NCBI RefSeq assembly: GCF_003838195.1
Contig: NZ_RCBY01000003.1
Coordinates: 1 to 64,000 of the forward strand
Direction: 5' to 3'
DNA: 64,000 nucleotides
DNA from: Okeania hirsuta
GTDB taxonomy: Bacteria; Cyanobacteriota; Cyanobacteriia; Cyanobacteriales; Microcoleaceae
A model generated the notes under the pieces. The model was not told the DNA's origin and searched no databases. It saw nothing but the letters and a program-made list of their open reading frames with translations. The translations under genes were made by a program, and so were the position numbers. Within the stretch, counting starts at the first letter, position 1, and every line of letters starts with the position of its first letter. This document shows positions 47,060-56,131 of this stretch, one piece after another.

Positions 47060-47386
47060 ATGTTTTCTCAGACAGAAGCAGAAAAATTAGCCATTGATTT
47101 TTTGGGGAATGATTGGGAAATTCCCCAGACAGAACAAGAATGGTTTACTATTAGAAATACGAAACAAGAGCCTAATTGGTATATTGTGGAAGTAGCAATA
47201 GAAGGATATCCTGATTATTGGATTCTTCAGGTTTATGATACGGGTGAATGTGACCCTTGTTATACTTTTGTCTCTCCTTTAAGTGGTTCTCAAGATACAG
47301 ATGATTTGCAGGAATTACCAGAATCTATTGCTAATATGATTAGCTTTGAGCGTAATTCACAAATGTCTGCAACAGCAAAAGTTTGA
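47060..47386 (+). CDS. small acidic protein, unknown
   Basis: 108 residues: FSQTEAEKLAIDFLGNDWEI, then WYIVEVAIEGYPDYWILQVY, DTGECDPCYTFVSPLSG. The helix-strand layout with a W.V.V....W...V.D pattern resembles small immunity-type proteins (YrhB-like), but the match is weak. The CDPC motif might bind metal. Position between hupW and hcp and the lack of a toxin partner leave its role open. Confidence 0.55.
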   Translation: MFSQTEAEKLAIDFLGNDWEIPQTEQEWFTIRNTKQEPNWYIVEVAIEGYPDYWILQVYDTGECDPCYTFVSPLSGSQDTDDLQELPESIANMISFERNSQMSATAKV

Positions 47387-47391
47387 ATATA

Positions 47392-47505
47392 CAGCGTTTC
47401 CCGTTGTTATGAGGTACAAAATTTTAGGTTTAAGGGAACAGGGAACAGGGAACAGGGAACAGAAAAGAATAAAAAAACTGTACATCATAGCTTCGGAAAC
47501 TGCTG
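47392..47505. mobile_element. MITE, family A/B-type
   Basis: 114 bp with ends CAGCGTTTCCCG and CGGAAACTGCTG, flanked by TA (47390-47391 and 47506-47507). The interior shares GAGGTACAAAATTTTAGG with 33508-33608 and contains a GGGAACA repeat. It lies directly after the 47060 gene. Confidence 0.65.
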
Positions 47506-47896
47506 TAAAATACTAAATCAAGTTCGATATCTTGGGGAATATTAATAGTTGAAATCGGTTATTTATTCTGATTTTTTTACTATTAAAATACATCCATCGA
47601 ACTTGATTTTGTTGTATATAGAAATATTAAGTTTTAATGAAATTAAGTCCTTTGAAGAAATATAATAGTTTATAGCTAGTCAATACAGCTAGTCAGTAGT
47701 AGACTGACACAGCTAAAACTGTGCAATAGATTTTTGTTTCTAGGTGTCTTGATCCCCTCATCCCCCATCCCCCCATCTCCCATCTAATGCAACATTTAAA
47801 GTGTGTCAGTCCAGTAGTCCAGTAGGGTGTGTTAGCGGTAGCGTAACGCACCGAAACGAAACTACAGTAAAGAACACCAAATAGGAGAAAAAAATT
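47506..47896. other. intergenic region before hcp
   Basis: AT-rich; contains CCCCCATC-type repeats (about 47,755) and GGTAGCGTAACGCACC, a palindromic word (about 47,838). Probably the hcp leader. Confidence 0.4.
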
Positions 47897-49549
47897 ATGT
47901 CTATGTTTTGCGAACAATGCGAACAAACTGCCAGTGGCCAAGGATGTCATCAATGGGGAGCTTGTGGCAAAAGTCCAGAAATCAACGCCATACAAGATTT
48001 ATTGGTTTACTGCTTGCGTGGGTTGGCAGAAGTCAGACTCCGAGCAAAAGAATTAAATATTCCCACTAGAGAAATAGACGTTTTCATCTGTGAGTCAATA
48101 TTTGCCACAATGACAAATGTTAACTTTAACAAAAAAAGTTTTGCTGAATATATCAAGCAGGCGATCGCTCACCGGGAAAACCTGAAAACCAAAATTCAAG
48201 AAACTAATACATCTATTCAATGGTCTGCTTTAGCTAACTACCAACCAGACTATACAGAAAGCTTATCTCTCCAAGGCGAAAATGCTTCCCTGAAATTTAT
48301 TACTCAGTCTGGCAGTAATGTTGATATCTTCTCTCTCAAACTCACCGTTATTTATGGCATCAAAGGAGTTGCCTCTTACAATTTCCACGCTCAGGAGTTG
48401 GGAGAAGAAGATGAAAAAAATTATGACTTCATCGCCGAAGCATTAGTTGCCTTGGATAACCAAGACCTTACCCTTAATGACTGGGTAAACCTAGCATTGA
48501 AAGTGGGAGAAATTAATCTCAAAACAATGGAACTTTTAGATGCAGGTCATACCAAAACCTATGGTCATCCTGTTCCCACTACCGTACCGTTGAACCCCCG
48601 GACAGGAAAAGCAATTTTAGTTTCCGGTCATGATATTAGACAACTCGCAGAAATCTTAAAACAAACTGCGAATACTGGCATTACCGTCTACACTCATGGA
48701 GAACTTTTACCTGCCCACGGTTATCCGCTTTTGAAGCAACAATATTCTCACTTCTACGGTCATTATGGCACCGCTTGGCAGAATCAAACTAAGGATTTTG
48801 CTAAATTCCCTGGCCCAGTTATTGTGACAACTAATTGTTTGATGCCTCCCCATGAAAATTATGAGGATAAGTTGTTTAGTATTGGTCCGGTGGGATATCC
48901 CGGAATGACTCATTTAGATGCGACAACAGATGGTATGCCTGATTTTACTTCTGTAATTCAAAAGGCGTTGTCGATGCCTGGGTTTACTGAAGATGGAGAA
49001 CCAAAACAGGTAATGGTTGGTTTTGCTCGGAATACAGTGTTGAATGTTGCTGATACTGTAGTAGAGGCGGTCAAGCAAGGAAAAATTCGTCATTTCTTTT
49101 TAGTAGGTGGTTGCGATGGAGCAAAACCTGACCGCAATTATTATACGGAGTTTGTGGAAAAGGTTCCAGAAGATTGTGTGGTTTTGACCCTTGCTTGTGG
49201 TAAGTTCCGCTTTTTCGATCGAGAAATGGGTATGATTGGGGAAATTCCTCGGTTGATGGATGTTGGTCAATGTAATGATGCTTATTCAGCTATTCAAATT
49301 GCTGTAGGTTTGGCAAAAGCGTTTAATATGGGTGTGAACGAGTTGCCGTTGTCGATGATTTTGTCTTGGTATGAGCAGAAGGCGGTAGCTGTATTGTTGA
49401 CTTTGTTATATTTGGGAATTCAGGATATTCGGTTGGGGCCAACTTTACCAGCGTTTATTTCGCCCAATGTGTTCCAGTTGTTAAGCCAAAAGTATAATTT
49501 ACAGGCGATCGCTACTCCGGATGAAGATTTAGCTGCTTGTTTAGGTTGA
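47897..49549 (+). CDS. hcp: hybrid-cluster protein / hydroxylamine reductase
   Basis: A 550-residue hybrid-cluster protein. N-terminal cysteines C5, C8, C17 and C23 (FCEQCEQTASGQGC, WGACG) bind a [4Fe-4S] cluster. Further motifs: ETTVY-equivalent TGITVYTHGELLPAHGYP, NCLMPPHENYEDKLF, VVLTLACGKFRFFDRE and LSWYEQKAVAVLLTLLYLGI, which provide hybrid-cluster ligands. Hcp acts on nitric oxide/hydroxylamine and is linked to anaerobic or nitrosative stress. No hcr reductase is adjacent. It sits in the hydrogenase-associated plus-strand block. Confidence 0.95.
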   Translation: MSMFCEQCEQTASGQGCHQWGACGKSPEINAIQDLLVYCLRGLAEVRLRAKELNIPTREIDVFICESIFATMTNVNFNKKSFAEYIKQAIAHRENLKTKIQETNTSIQWSALANYQPDYTESLSLQGENASLKFITQSGSNVDIFSLKLTVIYGIKGVASYNFHAQELGEEDEKNYDFIAEALVALDNQDLTLNDWVNLALKVGEINLKTMELLDAGHTKTYGHPVPTTVPLNPRTGKAILVSGHDIRQLAEILKQTANTGITVYTHGELLPAHGYPLLKQQYSHFYGHYGTAWQNQTKDFAKFPGPVIVTTNCLMPPHENYEDKLFSIGPVGYPGMTHLDATTDGMPDFTSVIQKALSMPGFTEDGEPKQVMVGFARNTVLNVADTVVEAVKQGKIRHFFLVGGCDGAKPDRNYYTEFVEKVPEDCVVLTLACGKFRFFDREMGMIGEIPRLMDVGQCNDAYSAIQIAVGLAKAFNMGVNELPLSMILSWYEQKAVAVLLTLLYLGIQDIRLGPTLPAFISPNVFQLLSQKYNLQAIATPDEDLAACLG

Positions 49550-50454
49550 CTGGGATGTTTATCGTATAGCTAAGGAGTCAGGAGTCAGAACTCAGGAGTC
49601 AGAATTCAGGATTTAGTAGTTAGAAGTAAAGAAAGGATTTGAATAGCATGAATTTTTAAATTTGTATTCAAATAGACATCTGGTAAAAATCAGAAATAAA
49701 ATCAATTCTTATCCATAAATTATCAATTATTCCCCTCCCAGGAGGGGATCGGGGTGGGTTCCCTGTTGCTTTCCGGGGCTGTTGCCTGTTGCCTCTTTTC
49801 TGGAGATGTCTAATAGAATATCTGTATTAAGATCAGGAGTCAGAGATCAGGAGTCAGGAGTTAGCTATTGGTAGTGGACCGAGACACCTAAAAATGTAGG
49901 TTGGGTTTATCCTAACGGATAAGCTCCGCTAACACTTCGTTCTACCCAACCTACGGTTATTAATACCAATTTTATTTTCATCTAAATATAGCGCTGTGCG
50001 CAGGCAACAGCTCCGGAAGGCAACAGCTCCGGAAGGGGGAATAAAAAACTGATAATATAAGGCTTTTAGCTATTGGACACCTCTTGTCATTTGTAAATAT
50101 GCCAGCGCACATTGCTATAAGTAACCAAGATAACAGTTTTTTTTAGTAGTAAATGGTATTTAAAGTATCGTTTTCATCAAAAAATTAGTCTGCTCTGCTT
50201 CCTCTCTAATCCCTCTGCCTTCTTCTTTACCTTCATCAATATTGGTTATGTCGAACGCCGGATTTAGCGTAGTATGCGATCGATAATATTACTCAAATTC
50301 GGCAAAAATATAAAAAGAGTATAAACAATAAGAGGGGAATTAAGAATATTGATAAAATAAAAATAACTTGAAAGTTAAACTTGGATAATCATAAAAAAAA
50401 CAACATATTTTTGTTAAAAATACTAATTTATTAAAAATTGTGCTTCAAACTATT
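49550..50454. other. gene-poor region with MITE and repeats
   Basis: Holds CAGGAGTCAGAACTCAGG repeats, CCCCTCCCAGGAGGGG (49,733-49,748), a GTAGGTTGGGTT...AACCCAACCTAC hairpin (49,896-49,963) and a family C MITE. No gene seen. Confidence 0.5.
49989..50117. mobile_element. MITE, family C copy
   Basis: 129 bp: TAGCGCTGTGCGCAGG ... GCCAGCGCACATTGCTA, flanked by TA (49987-49988 and 50118-50119). It contains two copies of GGCAACAGCTCCGGAAG. It shares most of its interior with 61301-61411. Confidence 0.75.
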
Positions 50455-50703
50455 AGTGATACCTCCGTTAGAGCAGCACTGAATGCCATTGAATCTGAAT
50501 CAGCAAATGTTTCAGAAAAAATTCAGATTCAATGGCATTCAGTGATACCTCCGTTAGAGCAGCACTGAATGCCATTGAATCTGAATCAGCAAATGTTTCA
50601 GAAAAAATTCAGATTCAATGGCATTCAGTGATACCTCCGTTAGAGCAGCACTGAATGCCATTGAATCTGAATCAGCAAATGTTTCAGAAAAAATTCAGAT
50701 TCA
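50440..50703 (+). pseudogene. displaced 5' end of the TPR gene
   Basis: From a GTG at 50440 the frame reads MLQTISDTSVRAALNAIESE then NVSEKIQ, continuing as QWHSVIPPLEQH and a stop. The first part is identical to residues 4-27 of the downstream protein. It is probably the ancestral start of the TPR gene, cut off by the tandem expansion. Confidence 0.45.
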
Positions 50704-50787
50704 ATGGCATTCAGTGATACCTCCGTTAGAGCAGCACTGAATGCCATTGAATCTGAATCAGCAAATGTTTCAGAAAAAATTCAGATG
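50455..50787. repeat. 86-bp tandem repeat with internal 21-bp inverted arms, about 3.9 copies
   Basis: The unit starts at 50455, 50541, 50627 and 50713. Each full unit holds perfect arms CTGAATGCCATTGAATCTGAA split across 50479-50499 and its inverse at 50522-50542 (shown here without the inverse). The last unit merges into the TPR gene. Copies are essentially identical. Confidence 0.93.
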
Positions 50788-51696
50788 CTGATAGAAATGG
50801 CAAATGGGTTGCAACAAAAACCAAAAGACCCTAAACAACTGGATAATGCTATTGGCCTATATCAACAAGCGATAGAATTATCCAGCAACGATTATCCTCT
50901 GCTGCAAGCAAGAGCATTGGTAGGAATGGCAACAGCCTTAAGAGCTATGCCAGGAGAAGGACCCGATCTATTGCTAGAGGCAAGAGAAGCTTATGAAACT
51001 GCCCTAGAAATATTAAGGGAAGAAGGAATACCTGAAGAAGTTGCAGAAGCAGAAATGAATTTAGGCTTGGTATTACAAGCATTAGTTAGTTTTAACTTGG
51101 CAACAATGAAACAGGTAATAGAAGCATATCAGCGGGGGTTACTAATATTTACCGCAGATAAACACCCACAAGAATATGCCATATTGCAGAATAACATCGC
51201 GATCGCTTATCTCTCGATGACCCTATCTCCAGAAAGAGAGGGTATGCGACAAGCAATGGCAGTACAATCATTTGAGGAAGCATTAAAGGTAGTTAACCTC
51301 ATCGAACATCCCAACGAATACGCGATGTTGCAGAACAATCTGGCCAATGCCTTACAATACCTCCCCAGTCTGCATCCGATAGACAATAATTTGCGGGCAT
51401 TGACTGCATACAATGAAGCCTTGAAAGTCCGTACAGCAAAAGATACACCATTAGAGTATGCAGCCACTATCTCTAATAAAGCCAACCTGCTATACAACTT
51501 ACCAGATAATCCAAAACATCCAGAAACAGGAAATCAGCAAAATCTACTCCAGGCAAAAATGCTCTATGAAGAAGCTCAAGCAATTTTTTGTCAGTATAGC
51601 CAAGTAGAAAGAGCAACAATAGTTTCCGAAGCATTAGCAGCAGTAGAAAGCGAACTATCACTTTTTGATTTTGACTCAGCAGTTACTACTAGATAG
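50704..51696 (+). CDS. TPR protein of the hydrogenase small-subunit maturation type
   Basis: A 330-residue all-helical protein with TPR-like units throughout (AIGLYQQAIELSSNDYPLLQ, AREAYETALEILREEG, VIEAYQRGLLIFTADKHPQE, SFEEALKVVNLIEHPNEYAML). The present ATG at 50704 lies within the last 86-bp repeat unit, in the inverted-copy part. The reading frame to it is otherwise intact, and no ribosome-binding site is obvious. It is followed at 13 bp by a small membrane protein, and the NifU-Rieske gene lies 1 kb on. This set resembles the extended hyp region of Nostoc (asr0689-alr0693), proposed to mature HupS. Confidence 0.75.
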   Translation: MAFSDTSVRAALNAIESESANVSEKIQMLIEMANGLQQKPKDPKQLDNAIGLYQQAIELSSNDYPLLQARALVGMATALRAMPGEGPDLLLEAREAYETALEILREEGIPEEVAEAEMNLGLVLQALVSFNLATMKQVIEAYQRGLLIFTADKHPQEYAILQNNIAIAYLSMTLSPEREGMRQAMAVQSFEEALKVVNLIEHPNEYAMLQNNLANALQYLPSLHPIDNNLRALTAYNEALKVRTAKDTPLEYAATISNKANLLYNLPDNPKHPETGNQQNLLQAKMLYEEAQAIFCQYSQVERATIVSEALAAVESELSLFDFDSAVTTR

Positions 51697-51709
51697 GAGA
51701 ATAAACAAA

Positions 51710-52000
51710 ATGAGCGGTCTAATTACCGTTGTCAATACTCTGATTACAAACTTGGAAGCTATACCCAGCTTTCAAATTTTTATCAGTAACTTAGTTACTG
51801 GAGAGATTACAATACTAACAGCCATATTCTGGCTAGGAGTTGCTAGCGGAATTTCGATTATTGCTGGTGCTATTGGTGGAATATGGTTGGCAGGAAAAGA
51901 TTTAGGTTATAGTCTAGCTGCCATGATTGGTGGATTGTTTGGCCCTGCTGGTGTGATTCCGGCAGTTATTGTTGGCTTGGCAATTTTAAAATTTGTTTAG
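51710..52000 (+). CDS. small membrane protein
   Basis: 96 residues, two to three membrane segments (TAIFWLGVASGISIIAGAIG, IGGLFGPAGVIPAVIVGLAI). AGGAG precedes the ATG at 51710, just 13 bp after the TPR gene's stop, so it is co-translated. Glycine-rich membrane proteins lie in the same place in the hydrogenase maturation set of heterocystous cyanobacteria. Function unproven. Confidence 0.75.
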   Translation: MSGLITVVNTLITNLEAIPSFQIFISNLVTGEITILTAIFWLGVASGISIIAGAIGGIWLAGKDLGYSLAAMIGGLFGPAGVIPAVIVGLAILKFV

Positions 52001-52004
52001 GAGC

Positions 52005-52110
52005 TTTGACTGCCCTGAGTGTGGGATATCTATAGACCGCGATCTGAATGCGAGTATTAATTTAAAAAATGCGGTCCGCTTGACCGTCAATGCCTGTGTA
52101 TGAGTAACCG
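52005..52110 (+). pseudogene. TnpB C-terminal relic
   Basis: CPECGISIDRDLNASINLKN: the zinc-ribbon CxxC and the RuvC-III Asp of an IS605-type TnpB, different from the two longer copies. Only about 30 codons remain. Confidence 0.65.
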
Positions 52111-52753
52111 CCAACGGTCTCAGTTGTTTGCATAGCATTCCGTAGGAAAGCAGGAAGTAAACATTAAAATGTCACTAATTATGCGGTGCGACCCCGCGTC
52201 GGCGCAAGACGCAAGTGGTCAGACCCCGCGACGATGCCAGCTCGCTTGCGGTCGGAACCCGCGTCGGCATCAGACGCAAGGGAATGCCGACCAAGAGAGG
52301 GAATGCTGACCAAGAGAGGGAACGCGCACCAAGAGAGACGTTTTATATCGGTTTTATGAAGCAGCAAGACATTGATTTAGGTAAGATGCACAGATGTTGA
52401 GCGTCTCCCTCGCTGATGGATTCGTATATCAAATCTGCTGCATCATATTTGTAAATCTTTGAAAAGATTTTAGTGGTTGGCAACGACAGGTTTGACAATC
52501 AGGTAGTCCTACTTGTGTAATGGTAGATGGGGATGAACAATGGTGCTTCATGGGAGCAAGATACGAGCAAGGAAGCAAGATGCTTCCACTGCTTTTGTCC
52601 TTGACCAAAATAATTAAAATAGACCACCATTACAATGCATCACTACCTAAATGTTTGAGTATTTGTTACAAACTTCAAACCATGCAATGAACATAAATGA
52701 ATATATTCGTGCAACCCTACAATAACTAACAGTTGAAAAAAGGATAAACAATT
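52111..52753. repeat. GC-rich interspersed repeats
   Basis: 52,185-52,340 is GC-rich (AGACCCCGCG, GTCGGCATCAGACGCAAG, three copies of GACCAAGAGAGGGAA-type words) and is shared in reverse with 34,030-34,090. ATGCTTCCACT repeats lie further on. No gene seen. Confidence 0.5.
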
Positions 52754-52978
52754 ATGCTAGAAGTCGGTTGGTTTAGTACCAAATTATTATTCAAAGGAAA
52801 ACTACTACGAAATCCATTTTATTTTTTCAAACAAGTAGCCATAGGTACTTCTTTTGGTGCTCTATTACTAATAGTAATGGCACAAATGGGAACAACACTA
52901 TTGTTTCCAATTATTATTTCTAGTTTGGCAACTGGAATCTCTATGCCATTTTTGCTGAAAGATTTGAAGTTGCAATAG
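52754..52978 (+). CDS. small membrane protein, maturation-set type
   Basis: 74 residues: a short amphipathic start (LEVGWFSTKLLFKGKLLRN), then two membrane helices (GTSFGALLLIVMAQMGTTLL, IIISSLATGISMPFLL). It lies 16 bp before the NifU-Rieske gene and shares its strand. It resembles the small membrane protein found next to NifU-like genes in the hyp region of N2-fixing cyanobacteria. Function unknown; coupling to HupS maturation is inferred. Confidence 0.7.
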   Translation: MLEVGWFSTKLLFKGKLLRNPFYFFKQVAIGTSFGALLLIVMAQMGTTLLFPIIISSLATGISMPFLLKDLKLQ

Positions 52979-52994
52979 GAAGAAAATAATAAAA

Positions 52995-53861
52995 ATGACT
53001 CAAGCCAAACTTCCCTTGCAAGAGTCTGTGAGTCTAGAATCTCTAGTATCTGATATTAATCATTTTGAGCAGGTGATCGCTCATTGGGATGAAAATCAAA
53101 AAGTAGTGGTTGAAGGGTTGAAAAATGCCATAGAAGCATTACACAAAGAAGCTTTAACCCGATTAATTCGTAGTGTTAAACAGGAATCTATGCCAGCATT
53201 GCGTCAGGCAGTGCAAGATGAAGTAGTTTATAGTCTACTGCGCTACCACGAATTGATTAAACCACCTACGCCTTCTCTAGAAATCAGGGTTCAACAGGCA
53301 TTAGATAGAGTGCGTCCAGGTTTGCAAAGTCATAATGGCAATGTGGAATTACTTGCCATAAAACTACCGGATACCGTGGAAGTAAAATTAGTGGGAAACT
53401 GTAGTAATTGTCCTGCTTCAACCTTAACCATGAAAGATGGAGTCGAGCAGGCAATTAAAACCCACTGTCCGGAAATCAAAAATGTGGTTTCGGTCAATAC
53501 TCCAGTTAGTGGAAAAACAAGCAATACTATTGCCAGTCCCTTTGCTGCACAAGAGGAAACAGGTTGGGTTGCTTTAGCAAATATTGACCAGATACCGAAA
53601 GGTGGTATTTTAGCTGTTGATATGGATGGGTTGAAATTAATTTTGACTCGTGTGGGTAATGATGTTATTGCCTATCGTAATAGTTGTAGTCATTTAGCCA
53701 AACCTTTAGATGAAGGAGAAGTAATAGAAGGTATTCTCACTTGCCCATTTCATAACTTTAAATATAACTTAGCAACCGGACAATGTTTGACTGCTCCAGA
53801 AATGACCTTGCAACAGTATCCGGTAACTATAAGAAGCGGTCGAATTTTGATTAAGTTTTAG
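52995..53861 (+). CDS. NifU C-terminal domain - Rieske ferredoxin fusion
   Basis: A 288-residue protein. An N-terminal helical part (about 1-90) is followed by a NifU-like domain (RPGLQSHNGNVELLAIK; GNCSNCPAST with Fe-S cysteines C136 and C139) and a Rieske domain from about residue 190: C231-x-H233 (NSCSHLAKPL) and C250-P-F-H253 (CPFHNFKYNL), a complete [2Fe-2S] site. Such NifU-like proteins are proposed to deliver Fe-S clusters to the hydrogenase small subunit. The upstream small membrane gene ends 16 bp before it. It is cytosolic, as no signal is present. Confidence 0.9.
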   Translation: MTQAKLPLQESVSLESLVSDINHFEQVIAHWDENQKVVVEGLKNAIEALHKEALTRLIRSVKQESMPALRQAVQDEVVYSLLRYHELIKPPTPSLEIRVQQALDRVRPGLQSHNGNVELLAIKLPDTVEVKLVGNCSNCPASTLTMKDGVEQAIKTHCPEIKNVVSVNTPVSGKTSNTIASPFAAQEETGWVALANIDQIPKGGILAVDMDGLKLILTRVGNDVIAYRNSCSHLAKPLDEGEVIEGILTCPFHNFKYNLATGQCLTAPEMTLQQYPVTIRSGRILIKF

Positions 53862-54381
53862 GTAGAGAAAAGTTTCAAGTTTTGAAATTAGATATCTGTG
53901 AAAAAGAATGTAAGGACATTCCAAGGAGCGTCCCTACAATTATTTTAGGAAATGCTGGGGCACAATAATATTTATGTGCCCTATTTTTATAGATTATGTC
54001 TCCTAGAAAACCACTTGATCTAGCAATTAGATGAGAGAAGAATCACTGATATTAGTTAACCGACTTGCGATCTGCTCTGGACTAGCTAAAGTATTTTCTA
54101 GAGTAGTTAAAAGTTGGTTATCTAATTTTAAAAGCGGGTAGTGGGTGGGGAGATGGAGAGATGGGGAGTGTGAGGAGATGGGGAGATGGGGAGATCGAGT
54201 CCGTTGGTATCGTTTGTGTAAACCTAAGGGTGAATATCTACTCTGACTCCTACCCCTGCCAAAAGACTTTTTCAGCAAACCCTAATTATTAATTATTAAT
54301 TATTAATTATTAATTGTTGAAACCTACCACCTAATAACTTTACGGTCGCTAATTATCCGGACATAATATAACTACAACTTG
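53862..54381. repeat. intergenic repeats and a short protein relic
   Basis: GGAGATGGGGAG repeats (54,150-54,195), TTAATTATTAATT (54,290-54,320), and at 54,027-54,140 (minus) the relic LDNQLLTTLENTLASPEQIA then SRLTNISDSSLI, which looks like the end of a lost protein. TTAGGGTTTGCTGAAAAAGTC-type sequence (about 54,265, reversed) matches that at 17,940. Confidence 0.45.
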
Positions 54382-55343
54382 TCAATCTTCAATGCGATCG
54401 CGCACTTGACCTTTTTCTGCATTCTTCTCTAAAAACTCAATTATCTTGCCAGAAACATCTACTCCTGTAGCTGCTTCTATTCCTTCTAAACCGGGAGAAG
54501 AATTCACCTCCATCACCACAGGGCCATGATTAGAGCGTAATAAATCTACCCCAGCAACTCTCAACCCCATTGCTTTAGCTGAACGGGTAGCAGTTGAACG
54601 TTCTTCAGGAGTTAATTTAATTTTTTCTGCTTTACCACCCCGGTGCAAGTTGGAGCGAAACTCACCCTCAGCTCCCTGTCTTTTCATAGATGCTATTACT
54701 TTATCTCCTACTACAAAACATCGCAAGTCTGCACCACCTGCTTCTTTAATAAATTCTTGAACTAAAATATTAGCATCCAAGCCACGAAAAGCTTCAATAA
54801 CTGACTTAGCCGCTTGATAAGTTTCGGTTAAAACTACTCCGATTCCTTGAGTTCCTTCTAATAATTTAATGACCAAAGGAGCACCTCCCACGGTATTAAT
54901 TAAACCATCAATATCTTTAGTAGAATTAGCAAACCCAGTTACAGGCAATCCAATTCCATCTCTAGCTAATAATTGCAAACAATGTAATTTATCGCGAGAC
55001 CGAGAAATGGCTTGAGAAGGATTTGGGGTAAAAACTCCCATCATTTCAAACTGTCTAACTACAGCGGTACCATAAAATGTTTTAGAAGCACCAATGCGAG
55101 GAATTATAGCATCAAGTCCTTCCAAAGGTTCACCTTTATAAATAACTTGATGCGAGGAATTATAGCATCAAGTCCTTCCAAAGGTTCACCTTTATAAATA
55201 ACTTGAGGCTTCATCGAAGTAATATTCATATAACAGCGCAAGTAATCAATAACTTGCACTTCGTGACCTTGTTTTTCCCCTGCTTCTACCAATTTTCTAG
55301 TTGAATAAAGACTTGGTTCAGTTGATAAAATAGCGATTTTCAT
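54382..55343 (-). pseudogene. rimK: RimK-type ATP-grasp glutamate ligase, broken by a 56-bp duplication
   Basis: Reading from 55343, [20 protein letters not shown] leads to [20 protein letters not shown]. There a perfect 56-bp tandem duplication (55,096-55,207) shifts the frame and ends the ORF ([15 protein letters not shown]). The rest continues in the other frame as [40 protein letters not shown] (ATP-grasp lysine), [20 protein letters not shown] and [13 protein letters not shown]. RimK adds glutamate to ribosomal protein S6 or makes polyglutamate. Removing one 56-bp copy restores the full ligase. Partner protease gene rimB overlaps upstream. Confidence 0.85.
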
Positions 55344-55347
55344 TTTA

Positions 55348-55824
55348 TTATTTTCCAACATTTTTTTTGTCCTTTTTTTGACTAATTTTTGCCTTTTTAT
55401 CTAAATAAGATTTGCCTGGGTTAATTAAGAAAATTCCCCGCACAGCTTGTCGTCCCAATAACATTCTAAATCCCATTAATTCCCGATTAGTTAATGTTAA
55501 CTCAACTTGCCATTTTTTTTGCATTAAATTTACTTCTGTCAGAATCACAGGGCGTAATTCTGCTTGCCCGCTAGAACTACGAACATTACGTTCATCTATT
55601 AATTCTGCTTCAGCAATTACTGTTTGATTCGTATCTCGTTGTTGGGGATTAATTTTAAATTTTACTCTTGGTTTACCATCAATTTCAAAAGTCTCAATAT
55701 CAAAAGCGTGTAAACTAGAGGTACGAGCGCCAGTATCGATTTTTGCCTTGATTTTAGTAATGCCAATTTCGGGTAATGCTATCCATTCCCGCCAGCCAAT
55801 AATTGGTAATTCTTGATGTTTCAT
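55348..55824 (-). CDS. rimB: RimK-associated retropepsin-like aspartic protease
   Basis: A 158-residue aspartic protease-like protein: [13 protein letters not shown], then the active-site [18 protein letters not shown] and strand motifs RRPVILTEV-like and LLGRQAVRG. The DTGA motif matches the RimB family (DUF785/RimK-ATP-grasp partner). In Pseudomonas-type systems it modulates poly-glutamate added by RimK. Here it lies immediately upstream (4-bp gap to the rimK start), so it forms an operon with a now broken rimK. Tail rich in Lys. Confidence 0.85.
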   Translation of the reverse strand: MKHQELPIIGWREWIALPEIGITKIKAKIDTGARTSSLHAFDIETFEIDGKPRVKFKINPQQRDTNQTVIAEAELIDERNVRSSSGQAELRPVILTEVNLMQKKWQVELTLTNRELMGFRMLLGRQAVRGIFLINPGKSYLDKKAKISQKKDKKNVGK

Positions 55825-56131
55825 TTTTAGTTTTAGGGAGTAGGGAGTAGGGAGTAGGGAAGATGGGGAGCAAGATAGGGAATAAGCAAAAAATATTTAC
55901 CTTGTTAGTTGTACCACATTAATCACCGAATCTACTGTAAGTAAGAAGGTTGTAAATTTTCCCCCATTTCCAGCTTTTAACTTTTGATTTTTGACTTTTA
56001 AAATGGTGCGTTACGGCGCAATTTTAAGTTTTGAGGTACAACCACATTTACACGGTTGCGCCTAACGCACCCTACACACTATCTACACTACAGTACCCAA
56101 AAATTTAGGGAGCAAGATGCTCCCACTACTT
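55825..56131. repeat. intergenic repeats
   Basis: GTAGGGAGTAGGGA repeats at 55,838-55,860. A GGTGCGTTACGGCG...CGCCTAACGCACC hairpin at about 56,005-56,080, related to a word at 47,838. No gene. Confidence 0.5.

Noticed and set aside
50455-50787. CRISPR array or origin iterons
   Set aside because: Units are contiguous with no unique spacers and derive from the coding 5' end of the downstream gene.
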